Shown here piece after piece: positions 45,621 through 53,680 of a stretch of DNA of 64,000 nucleotides (its first letter is position 1; every line of letters starts with the position of its first letter). The DNA comes from Thermomonas carbonis (GTDB lineage Bacteria; Pseudomonadota; Gammaproteobacteria; Xanthomonadales; Xanthomonadaceae). Below the pieces are notes generated by a model, which was given only the letters and a program-made list of their open reading frames with translations, did not search any database and had not been told where the DNA came from. The position numbers and the translations under genes were made by a program. Location of the stretch: contig NZ_CP060719.1 in assembly GCF_014396975.1 (NCBI RefSeq), forward strand, positions 3,010,001 to 3,074,000, written 5' to 3'.

Positions 45621-47707
45621 ATGCGCACCACTGCCTATCGCGCGTGCGACCTGTGCGAGGCGATCTGCGGGCTGGAGTTGCAGTTCGAGGACGGCGCGCT
45701 GGCGGCGATCCGCGGCGATGCCGCCGATCCCTTCAGCCAGGGGCATATCTGCCCGAAGGGCAACGCGATCATCGATCTGGAAGCAGACCCGGACCGGCTG
45801 CATGTGCCGATGCTGCGCGAGGGCTCGACGTGGCGCGCGATCGGCTGGGACGAGGCGTTCGCACTGGCGGGCTCAAAGCTGGCCGCGATCCAGCAGGCGC
45901 ATGGCCCCGCATCGGTGGCGGCGCACCTGGGCAATCCCAATGTCCACCACTTCGGGCATATCGCGTATTTGCCTTCGCTGCTGAAACTGCTGCGCACGCC
46001 GAACATCTTCAGTGCGTCGTCGGTGGATCAGTGGCCGCACCAGTTCACCTGTTCCCAGATGTACGGGCACCAGTTCCTGCTGCCGATCCCCGACATCGAC
46101 CACACCGACTATTTCCTGATGCTCGGCGCCAACCCGATGGCCTCCAACGGCAGCCTGATGACTGCGCCCGGGATCCCGCGGCGGCTGAAGGCGCTGACCG
46201 CACGCGGCAAGCTGGTCGTGGTCGATCCCCGTCGCACGGAAACGGCCGCCATCGCCAGCCAGCACATCCCGATCCGTCCGGGTGGCGATGCGTTGTTCCT
46301 GATCGCGTTGCTGCAGGCGATGCAGCGGATCGGCCCGCCGCGAGTGGACGCGTATGCAGGACGCCTGGCCGGTCTGGACACCGCACTGGCCGCAATCAAC
46401 GCCATCGACACCACTGCACTGGAAGCCGAGACCGGCATCGCGATGGAGGTCGTCAGCCAAGTCGCCAGCGATTTCCTCGCCGCCCCGCGTGCGGTGGCCT
46501 ATGGGCGCATGGGCGTGTCGGTGCAGCCCTGGGGCACGCTGTGCCAGATCCTGTTGCAACTGATCAACCTGGTGAGCGGCAACCTCGACCGCGTCGGCGG
46601 CTCCCTGCCGAACGAGCCGGCCATGCCAATCACTGGCCCGGGCACCAATCCCGGCACGCAGGGACGATGGCGCAGCCGGGTGCGCGGGCTGCCCGAATTC
46701 GCGGGCGAGTTGCCGGTGGCCTGCATGGTCGAGGAGATCGCCACCCCGGCGATGGCCAGGTCCGCGCCCTGCTCACCTGCGCCGGCAATCCGGTCCTGTC
46801 CACGCCGGACGGGCGTGCGCTGGACGAGGCGCTCGAGGGCCTCGAGTTCATGGTCTCGATCGACATCTACATCAACGAAACCACGCGGCATGCCGACCTG
46901 ATCCTGCCGCCGGCATCGCCGCTGACCCAGGATCATTACGACTCGATCTTCAATGCCTTCGCGGTGCGTCGGGTCGCGCGCCTCAATCGTGCCTTGCATC
47001 CACGCCGCGATGACGAATGCGCCGACTGGGAAATCGTCAACGGCCTCGGCACCGCGTATGCGGCCAGCGCCGGCAAGCAGTGGCAGCCGTTGCCGCCGCC
47101 GCGCGACCTGATCGCGATGAGCCTGGCGCGCGGCGACAGCGGGATGGACCTGGCCGCGCTCGATGCCGCGCCGCATGGGCTTGATCTGGGTCCGTTGCGG
47201 CCTTCCCTGCTCGCGCGCCTGCAGACGGCGAGCGGCTGCATCGAATGCGCGCCACCCGCGTTGCTGGCCGAACTCGCGCGTTTCGCCGCACGCGAGCGCT
47301 GCGACATCGCGAATGATGGCCTGCGCCTCATCGGCCGCCGCGAGGTACGCAGCAACAATTCGTGGATGCACAACGCACCGCGGCTGGCCAAGGGCAAGCC
47401 GCGCCACCAGTTGCTGATGCACCCCGGCGACATGACCGCGCGCGGTTTGCAGGATGGCGAGCGCGTCGCGGTGCGTTCACGCATCGGCGAGATCCGGACC
47501 GAAGTGCTGGGCGATGCCAGCCTGATGCCCGGCGTTGCCTGCCTGCCGCACGGCTTCGGACACGGTCGCCCCGGCATCCAGCTGGCGCGTGCGTCGACAC
47601 TCCCGGGCGAAAGCTACAACGACCTGACCGATCCGCTGGCGATCGAAGGCGGCTGCGGCAATGCCGCGCTCAATGCACTGCCGATCGAGGTGGAGGCGCT
47701 GCCGTGA
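45621..47707 (+). pseudogene. Molybdopterin-dependent oxidoreductase, frameshifted
   Basis: A formate dehydrogenase/nitrate reductase-like catalytic subunit of about 695 residues. The [4Fe-4S] ligands are in YRACDLCEAICG and GHICPKG at the N-terminus; molybdopterin-binding stretches (LMLGANPMASNGS, VVVDPRRTET) follow, as does a C-terminal cap (NSWMHNAPRLAKGK). The frame breaks near 46748. Up to VEEIATP it is in one frame, and from GDGQVRALLTCAGNPVLS it is in another. Restoring one G in CCGGCGATG rejoins them. No beta or membrane subunit gene is adjacent, so it would act as a lone soluble enzyme without signal peptide. Confidence 0.87.
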
Positions 47708-47767
47708 CGCAACCCAGTGAAGTCGCTGCCAAGCCGAACCACATCGAACAGTCCGCTGCCTGTTTCT

Positions 47768-47929
47768 TCATTTCGATTCCTTGATCGAAACGGGATTCGG
47801 AAATGTGGACGCATCGGTGGCAACAGCGGCCGTCGGCGACCGCGTATTGATCAGCGCATGGATCAGCGCGCCATTGGCCAGCGCACCGATCAGCACGATG
47901 CAAATCGCCGCGATCACGGCGCGCCACAC
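47768..47929 (-). CDS. Possible small one-helix membrane protein (start uncertain)
   Basis: Within the 366-bp gap between the molybdopterin gene and the VWA gene, the minus strand encodes 53 coding-like residues: a transmembrane helix (VIAAICIVLIGALANGALIH) and a polar tail ending NPVSIKESK. No ATG precedes the helix in this frame. A GTG at 47929 is the best in-frame start, but the frame stays coding-like further upstream (IQSGWIAKAAKLP) to a TAG. The gene is either short with a GTG start or broken near its beginning. Nothing else was seen in 47708-48073. Confidence 0.4.
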   Translation of the reverse strand: MWRAVIAAICIVLIGALANGALIHALINTRSPTAAVATDASTFPNPVSIKESK

Positions 47930-48073
47930 GGGGAGTTTTGCGGCCTTGGCGATCCAACCGCTCTGGATCTATCTTGCAGCCCTCCTGCGCACAAGACGGG
48001 TGGCGATGTCCGGATCGCGTTCGCACCTGCGTAACTGACCCGATCGACACATCGTCCACAGGAGCCCCACCCC

Positions 48074-49252
48074 ATGTTCATGCCGTCACGGATCCGTCCC
48101 GCGCTGCTCGCCAGTGCCCTCCTGCTGGCCACGGCATCGGTCACCGCCAGCGATCCCAAACAACCGCGGACGATCATCGTGATGGACGGTTCGGGGTCGA
48201 TGTGGGGCCAGATCGACGGGCGGCCCAAGCTCGAAATCGCGCGCGATACCGTTGCCGAAGTGGTCGGCAAACTGCCGGCCAACCAGACGTTGGGCCTGAT
48301 CGCCTACGGCCATCGCCGCAAGGGCGACTGCAAGGACATCGAGCTGATCGTGCCGCCCGCGCCCGGCACATCGGGCAAGGTGCTCAGTGCCGTCAACGAC
48401 ATGCGCTTCCTGGGCATGACGCCGCTGTCGGAGGCGGTGCGCCAGGCCGCGCAGGCTCTGCGCCACACCGAGCAAGCCGCCACCGTGGTACTGGTCACCG
48501 ACGGGCTGGAAACCTGCAACCTCGATCCCTGCGCGGTGGCCACCGAACTCGAGAAAAGCGGGGTGAATTTCACCGCCCATGTGATCGGCTTCGGGTTGAC
48601 CAAGGACGAAGGCGCGAAAGTCGCCTGCCTGGCCACGAACACCGGCGGCCGGTACCTGCAAGCCTCCGATGGCGCTGCGCTGGCGACCGCATTGCGCGAT
48701 GTCGTGAGCGAGCCCCCGCCGCCGCCCGCATCCGCCACCCTGAGCGCACCTGCCAGCGCGCCGATGGGTTCGCAGGTCGCGATCAAGTGGACCGGACCCG
48801 CCGGGAAGCTGGATACAGTCGCCATCGTCCAGCTCGTGGATGGCAAGCCCACCACGCACGACTACGGCTACGTCAAGGACGGCAACCCGCTGACGCTGAC
48901 CATGCCCGGCGAACCCGGTGCCTACACCCTGCAGTACCGCCATCGCGACCAGACCGTCATCGCCACGCGCCCGATCCAGGCGTCGGCGGCGCAGGCGGTG
49001 CTCAAGGCCGTGGAGGTCGCGCAGGCCGGCAGCGCCGTCCGCATCGGCTGGACCGGACCGAATGCGTCACTCGACAACATCCAGATCGCCGAAGTGGGCA
49101 GCGACAGCTACATCTCCTACACCTACCTCAACGACACCAAGCAGGTAGAACTGACCATGCCGGACCAGCCAGGCAACTACGAGCTGCGCTACGTGTTCCG
49201 CGACCGCGAAACCATCGCGACCCGGCCGATCCGCGTGGTCGCCAAGCCCTGA
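48074..49252 (+). CDS. Secreted VWA-domain protein with two Ig-like repeats
   Basis: A 392-residue exported protein (signal ALLASALLLATASVTA). A von Willebrand A domain occupies residues of about 30-220, with the metal-ion-dependent adhesion site DGSGS near residue 38, the threonine in GMTPLSEAV and the aspartate in VLVTDGLETC. Two related modules of about 80 residues follow (APMGSQVAIKWTGPAGKLDT and AQAGSAVRIGWTGPNASLDN; each ends in a YTLQYRHRD/YELRYVFRD-like strand). It probably binds a protein or polysaccharide ligand outside the inner membrane. It lies 75 bp before an OmpA-family lipoprotein, so the two may work together at the outer membrane. Confidence 0.87.
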   Translation: MFMPSRIRPALLASALLLATASVTASDPKQPRTIIVMDGSGSMWGQIDGRPKLEIARDTVAEVVGKLPANQTLGLIAYGHRRKGDCKDIELIVPPAPGTSGKVLSAVNDMRFLGMTPLSEAVRQAAQALRHTEQAATVVLVTDGLETCNLDPCAVATELEKSGVNFTAHVIGFGLTKDEGAKVACLATNTGGRYLQASDGAALATALRDVVSEPPPPPASATLSAPASAPMGSQVAIKWTGPAGKLDTVAIVQLVDGKPTTHDYGYVKDGNPLTLTMPGEPGAYTLQYRHRDQTVIATRPIQASAAQAVLKAVEVAQAGSAVRIGWTGPNASLDNIQIAEVGSDSYISYTYLNDTKQVELTMPDQPGNYELRYVFRDRETIATRPIRVVAKP

Positions 49253-49327
49253 CGCCTTTTTGCGGATGACATACTCCGGATTCCGCGCCCGCCGCATGCG
49301 CGCGCGACATCACCAGGGAGCAGCGAG

Positions 49328-50425
49328 ATGAGCGAGCGGACGATGACGCAGCGGGTCTGGCCGAGGCATGCATTGCCGGTTGCCGCGTTGGTGTGGGTGC
49401 TTGCCGGGTGCGGCGCAGACAAGCCGCCGCAGGCAACGGCACCGACGCCGGCCGACCCGATGGTGGCCAGCCAGGATGCGGGCACCGACGACAGCACGGC
49501 TCAGGCCGTCGCGGAGGAATCGGCGGCACCAACAAGCGCGGCGAACGTCAATGCCGAGCCTGCCGGCTTCGACCCGGCATCGCTGGCGGTGAGCACCGCC
49601 GCGCTCGGCGCGTTCCCGTATTTCTCGCTGCCGGACGGCTATCTGGCCAAAGGCGAGAAGATGCTCGATTTCGGCCAGATGGCGGTCTGGACCGGCGAGC
49701 GCCATGAGATCGTGGAAGGCAAGGTCGCGGTGATCGGCATCGTCCACGATCGCAAGGCCGGCAAGGCGTTCTCCCTGCTGGAGGTCACCCGCAACTTCGA
49801 GCAGGTGATCAGCGAGGCCGGCGGGGTGAAGGTGTTCTCGGGCAAGGTGCCCAACGAGCACCGCAACGACGCCGATGCCAAGGCCGCGATGGCCGATTAC
49901 CACCCGCAGGCGAAGTGCTGGCCGAATGACGACGTCCACGTGTACGCACTGCGGCGGCCGGACGGGCTGACCTGGGTGCGGCTGTGCGGCAACCGGGGCT
50001 TCGCCGGCCTGATGGTGGCCGATGTCGGCGCACTGAAAACGACGGCGGCGCTGCTGCCGGCGTCGGCGCTCAAGCAGCAACTCGACGGCACCGGCAAGGT
50101 GGCCTTGCAGGTCAACTTCGCCACCGACAAGACCGACATCCTCGCGGACTCGCTGCCGCAGATCGATCAGGTGGTACAGCTACTCAAGGACGACCCCGGC
50201 TTGCAGCTGGCGGTGAATGGGCATACCGACAACACCGGGGATGCCGCCCGCAACAAGCGCCTGTCGGAAGGCCGTGCGCAGGCGGTGGTCAAGGCGATCG
50301 TGGACAAGGGCATCGACGCGACCCGACTCGACGCCAAGGGGTTTGGCGATACCCAACCCGTGGCCGGAAACGACACCGATGCGGGCAAGGCACAGAACCG
50401 GCGCGTGGAGCTGGTGAAGCGCTAA
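49328..50425 (+). CDS. OmpA-family lipoprotein
   Basis: A 365-residue lipoprotein (lipobox WVLAGC near residue 28). AGGGAG before the ATG supports the start. Residues of about 90-240 are an unrecognised domain (YFSLPDGYLAKGEKMLDFG). The last 110 residues are an OmpA peptidoglycan-binding domain with VNFATDKTDIL, VNGHTDNTGD, LSEGRAQAVV and NRRVELVKR. It tethers the outer membrane to the wall. The sequence directly after its stop codon is a fragment of a GH43 gene, which marks a recombination or deletion boundary. Confidence 0.88.
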   Translation: MSERTMTQRVWPRHALPVAALVWVLAGCGADKPPQATAPTPADPMVASQDAGTDDSTAQAVAEESAAPTSAANVNAEPAGFDPASLAVSTAALGAFPYFSLPDGYLAKGEKMLDFGQMAVWTGERHEIVEGKVAVIGIVHDRKAGKAFSLLEVTRNFEQVISEAGGVKVFSGKVPNEHRNDADAKAAMADYHPQAKCWPNDDVHVYALRRPDGLTWVRLCGNRGFAGLMVADVGALKTTAALLPASALKQQLDGTGKVALQVNFATDKTDILADSLPQIDQVVQLLKDDPGLQLAVNGHTDNTGDAARNKRLSEGRAQAVVKAIVDKGIDATRLDAKGFGDTQPVAGNDTDAGKAQNRRVELVKR

Positions 50426-50560
50426 CCACGACGGCGCGTTCGCCACCGGTGACCGGCACAGCGCGATCGGCCGGCGTGCGCTGACGGTCGACACCCTGCG
50501 CTACAACGCCGACGGCACCATGAAGTCCGTCGTGCAGAAGGGGCCGGTGTCTCGGTTCCT
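50424..50560 (+). pseudogene. C-terminal remnant of a GH43 glycosidase gene
   Basis: Immediately after the OmpA stop codon, one frame reads NHDGAFATGDRHSAIGRR and continues LTVDTLRYNADGTMKSVVQ. This matches the end of the intact-length GH43 gene at 51.2-52.2 kb (NNAALAIGDQHGAIGRCAV with HLHYNPDGTLKPVVQTEAG). It has no start and no catalytic region, so it is a broken copy or the leftover of a paralogue. The match extends through GGTGTCTCGGTTCC, which is also found at the end of the GH43 gene and again near 56.95 kb. Confidence 0.75.
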
Positions 50561-50565
50561 TCGGA

Positions 50566-50594
50566 TTAAAACGGGGTCGGCGCGAACCGACCCC
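50566..50594 (-). terminator. Intrinsic terminator of the XRE regulator gene
   Basis: On the minus strand GGGGTCGG, six bases, CCGACCCC forms a perfect eight-base-pair stem followed by GTTTTAATCC, just downstream of the XRE gene stop at 50603. It also contains the AAAACGGGGTC motif shared with other repeat-like sites at 40.7 and 55.6 kb, so it may derive from a mobile repeat. Confidence 0.6.
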
Positions 50595-50602
50595 TGTCTT
50601 GC

Positions 50603-51028
50603 TTATTGCATGGAGGCGAGGCGCTTCGCTGCCTCACGCTTGCCGATGCCTCGCACAGATGCCAGGGCCGGGAGCTGCGAGGCGCGGGGAACGCCCTTGC
50701 CGGTCTCCCACTTGTAGATCGACTGCCCGCTGGCGCCGACCAACAGGCCGAACTCCCCGGCAGACAGACCCAGTTTTGCCCGCAACGACTTCAGGCCCTT
50801 GGCCGAGAACCGCGTGCCTGCCGGCGCTTCACCTTCTTGCTTCACAACCTTGGAAGGCTTGAGCGATGCCTTCAGGTCTCGCTGCAGGGCCGCCATCTGG
50901 CGCTTCAGCTCGGCGATCTCTTTTCGCTGGCCGGCATTGGCTTTGCGAACCGGATCCACCGCCGCCTTGATCTCCTTGCGGGCCAGGCGGGTGATCTCAC
51001 CCTTGAGGATCGTGCTGAGATTGGGCAT
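50603..51028 (-). CDS. XRE-type helix-turn-helix protein
   Basis: A 141-residue regulator. Residues of about 1-60 are a charged helical region (LARKEIKAAVDPVRKANAGQ; EIAELKRQMAALQRDLK) likely to mediate dimerisation. Residues of about 80-135 form an XRE helix-turn-helix (LRAKLGLSAGEFGLLVGASG, then YKWETGKGVP). This is a known stand-alone family in proteobacteria; antitoxin-like similarity is limited to the HTH. An imperfect palindrome 17 bp upstream suggests self-regulation. The start at MPNLSTILK was chosen over the ATG ten codons earlier, which lies inside that palindrome. Confidence 0.82.
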   Translation of the reverse strand: MPNLSTILKGEITRLARKEIKAAVDPVRKANAGQRKEIAELKRQMAALQRDLKASLKPSKVVKQEGEAPAGTRFSAKGLKSLRAKLGLSAGEFGLLVGASGQSIYKWETGKGVPRASQLPALASVRGIGKREAAKRLASMQ

Positions 51029-51044
51029 GAGCGGCTCCGATGAG

Positions 51045-51059
51045 TGTAAATATTTCACA
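51045..51059. promoter_or_regulatory. AT-rich imperfect palindrome upstream of the XRE gene
   Basis: TGTAAATATTTCACA is an unusually AT-rich, nearly palindromic element 17 bp upstream of the XRE start in very GC-rich surroundings. It is a candidate autoregulatory operator and promoter core. The symmetry is imperfect and there is no proof of binding. Confidence 0.35.
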
Positions 51060-51220
51060 TCGTAGCAGCGCTGGCCCGCCCCATTAAGGGCTCAGGCCAA
51101 TTCGAGCGTTGCGGGCAAACCGGGACGAAGGCAGTGAGGCCGGCATCCCCACCGCGAAAATGGTCCCGACCGCTCTCGCGGCCTTGCCACCCTCAACCAT
51201 CTGGTTTGCGAGGGCACGCC

Positions 51221-52229
51221 ATGCAGCACACAGCTCGGCGCGCGGCGCCACTGATGGCGATGCTCCTGTCCACATGGATGCTCTGGCCGCATGCGGCCTG
51301 CACCCAGGCGGCCGCGCCCGGCTCGAATCCCATCATCCGCGACAAGTTCACCGCCGACCCTGCCCCGCTGGTCGTGGGCGACCGGCTGTATCTCTACGTG
51401 GGGCATGACCAGGCGCAGCGCGACGAGATGTTCGACATGCGCGAGTGGCTGGTCTATTCCACCACCGACATGACGACCTGGACCGAACATGGGCCGATCA
51501 TGACGGTGGCCGATTTCAAGTGGGCGAAGGCGGACGCCTGGGCATCGCAGGCCATCGAGAAGGACGGGCGGTTCTGGTTCTACGCCGCGGTCGAGCACGA
51601 TGCCAGCCATCCCGGCAAGGCGATCGCCGTCGCCGTGTCCGACCGCCCGACGGGCCCGTTCGTGGACGCCAAGGGGTCCGCGCTGATCACCAACGCGATG
51701 ACACCCAAGGGCACGCACAGCTGGGAAGACATCGATCCGACCGTGCTCACCGACGACGACGGCAGCACCTGGATCGCATGGGGCAACCGCCAGTGCTACA
51801 TCGCCAGGCTCAAGCCCAACATGATCGAACTCGACGGCCCGATCACCGAGATCACCCCGCCGCACTTCGAGGAAGGTCCGCGGCTGCACAGGCGCGGCGA
51901 CCTGTACTACCTGACCTACGCCTCATTACCGAGCGACGCATCGGGACGAAAAAGTGTCCTGCGCCACCGCGCCCTCGATCCGCGGGCCGTGGACCTATCG
52001 CGGCGAACTGACGGGCTGGGGCAAGTACAGCTTCACCATCCATCCCGGCATCGCCGAATTCAAGCGCAACTGGCACCTGTTCCTGAACAACGCCGCGCTC
52101 GCCATCGGTGACCAGCACGGTGCGATCGGACGGTGTGCGGTAATGGTCGAGCACCTGCACTACAACCCGGACGGCACCTTGAAGCCCGTGGTGCAGACGG
52201 AGGCGGGTGTCTCGGTTCCATCGCCATGA
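51221..52229 (+). pseudogene. GH43 family glycoside hydrolase, frameshifted
   Basis: A secreted GH43 enzyme (arabinofuranosidase/xylosidase type) of about 335 residues with an N-terminal signal (PLMAMLLSTWMLWPHAA). The GH43 residues are visible: the catalytic-base aspartate in FTADPAPLVV, the aspartate of DIDPTVLTDDDGSTW and the general-acid glutamate in EEGPRLHRRG. The frame breaks at 51942-51945. Removing one G from GGG rejoins SDAS to DEKVSCATAPSIRGPWTY, and the C-terminus is in the second frame to 52229. If the break is real, the final 95 residues of the five-bladed propeller are lost. Confidence 0.87.
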
Positions 52230-52254
52230 CACCTTTCTTCCTGCTCCGCGGCAC

Positions 52255-52779
52255 TCAGCGTTTCGCGCGTTCCTCCGCCAGGCATGCCTTGATCCACTGG
52301 TAGGCCTGCCCCGGCATTCCGAACTGGACGCTGCCTGCCTTCTTGCCCGCGATGAAAATCTCCGCGCTGTTGTTCCCGCGCAACATCTCGAATGCGTCCA
52401 GCGAATCCTGCTCGACACCCTTCTTCTTGCTGTGCCAGGTTCCCCAAATGCCCTGCGAGAACCCATCGGTGTAGCCACCATGGCGCGACGTTGTCTCTTG
52501 TCCGTCCGCAAACCTGATGGTGACCGGCTTGTCCGTAGCGTCGGCGTCCTGACCGTCAGCGATGTCCCAGCTCGGACGAGTGGCCGCCAGGGTGAACGTG
52601 TTGTCGGCGATCCCCAGGCCGAACATGACCTTGGTACCGTCGTCGGTCTTGCCCCCGGCCATGCAGTCGTTCTTTCCCGTATCGACGCTCATCGACGAAG
52701 AACTCGCCGTCTGGCGCACCGGTTCAGCCTGATGTGTCCCGAGTGCCATCAGTGCAGCGATCACGATTGTTGAATACAC
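52255..52779 (-). CDS. Hypothetical secreted protein
   Basis: A 174-residue exported protein with a short signal peptide (STIVIAALMALGTHQA) and a single compact domain. Features are a cysteine pair (NDCMAGGK and WIKACLAEE), VMFGLGIADNTFTLAATR, and an aromatic motif GFSQGIWGTWHSKKKG. No family was recognised. It is followed on the same strand, upstream, by two Sel1-repeat genes, so the three may form an accessory cluster of secreted proteins. Confidence 0.7.
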   Translation of the reverse strand: MYSTIVIAALMALGTHQAEPVRQTASSSSMSVDTGKNDCMAGGKTDDGTKVMFGLGIADNTFTLAATRPSWDIADGQDADATDKPVTIRFADGQETTSRHGGYTDGFSQGIWGTWHSKKKGVEQDSLDAFEMLRGNNSAEIFIAGKKAGSVQFGMPGQAYQWIKACLAEERAKR

Positions 52780-52850
52780 GGCTTATCTCCTGTGGTTGAT
52801 GCATCTGGATCGACAAACTTGTTTCGAGAACCTGCCTCCAGGCCCGTCTT

Positions 52851-53609
52851 TCACAACGCGCTGTACGCACGCTCCAGTGCATTCGCGAAATTGCCGGCTT
52901 CGAGAAGTTCGAATGAAAGCGTCTTGCCCGCGTCCATCTCGTCCTTGCTCATCGTCTTGATGAGCTTCGCCCGGTTGTCGATCGCCTTGTTGTCGGGTGC
53001 CGGGTCCGATGCCGCCGACAGCGTCAGCAGCGCGAATGCAACCACCTTGCTTGGCTTGACGCCTTGACCCGTCATGAACAGGTAACCCAGCTGACCCGCG
53101 CCACGAACGTGCCCTTGCGCCGCGGCTTGGGCGAACCATTTCGCCGCGCTGCCGAAATCCTGATCCACGCCATTGCCAGCCGCGCAGTAAAGACCCAGCG
53201 TGTATTGCGCAGTCGCATCGCCCTGCTTGGCGGCCTTTTCGTACCAATAGGCTGCCTCACCGGCATCCTGGTCCACGCCCTGGCCCTTCGAATACATGAC
53301 GGCGACCAGAACTTGCGCCTGCGCGACATCCTGGCCGGCCGATTTGCGTGCCCAGGAATACGCTTCATCCAGGTCCCGGGGCAGGCCTTCACCCAGGTAG
53401 TACATCTTGGCCAGGCGCACTTGCGCGGCGGCATCTCCTGCCTGCGCAGCCGCCTTGAGCTCCTGGACTTCAGGCGCCTGCTGCGGTGCCAGCATCGCAG
53501 CGCTCACCGCGATGGCGCCCGCGTGCGCCGGCTGCGAGGCAAGCGGCATGCCCGCGATTGTGATCCCCAACAATGCGGTCATGAATGCAGTGCGGCGCGT
53601 GTCGATCAT
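52851..53609 (-). CDS. Secreted Sel1-repeat protein
   Basis: A 252-residue exported protein (signal MTALLGITIAGMPLASQPAHA). Residues of about 50-200 hold four tandem Sel1/TPR-like repeats, each with the pattern A-A-x-x-x-L-G-x-x-Y, such as AQVRLAKMYYLGEGLPRDLD and AQYTLGLYCAAGNGVDQD. Sel1 repeats form a right-handed superhelix that binds peptides or other proteins. The start was placed at MIDTRRTAF. It lies downstream of the longer Sel1 protein in the same orientation, 71 bp away. Confidence 0.88.
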   Translation of the reverse strand: MIDTRRTAFMTALLGITIAGMPLASQPAHAGAIAVSAAMLAPQQAPEVQELKAAAQAGDAAAQVRLAKMYYLGEGLPRDLDEAYSWARKSAGQDVAQAQVLVAVMYSKGQGVDQDAGEAAYWYEKAAKQGDATAQYTLGLYCAAGNGVDQDFGSAAKWFAQAAAQGHVRGAGQLGYLFMTGQGVKPSKVVAFALLTLSAASDPAPDNKAIDNRAKLIKTMSKDEMDAGKTLSFELLEAGNFANALERAYSAL

Positions 53610-53680
53610 GTCTACTCCCCGGATGGTGGCGATTCGATAGTCGACGCGTCTTGGTCGACCAGCGTCTGGTTCTGGATGCC

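Noticed and set aside
47704..47784. GTG frame of 26 codons overlapping the molybdopterin gene stop
   Set aside because: Too short, no motif, and it overlaps the more coding-like minus-strand stretch.
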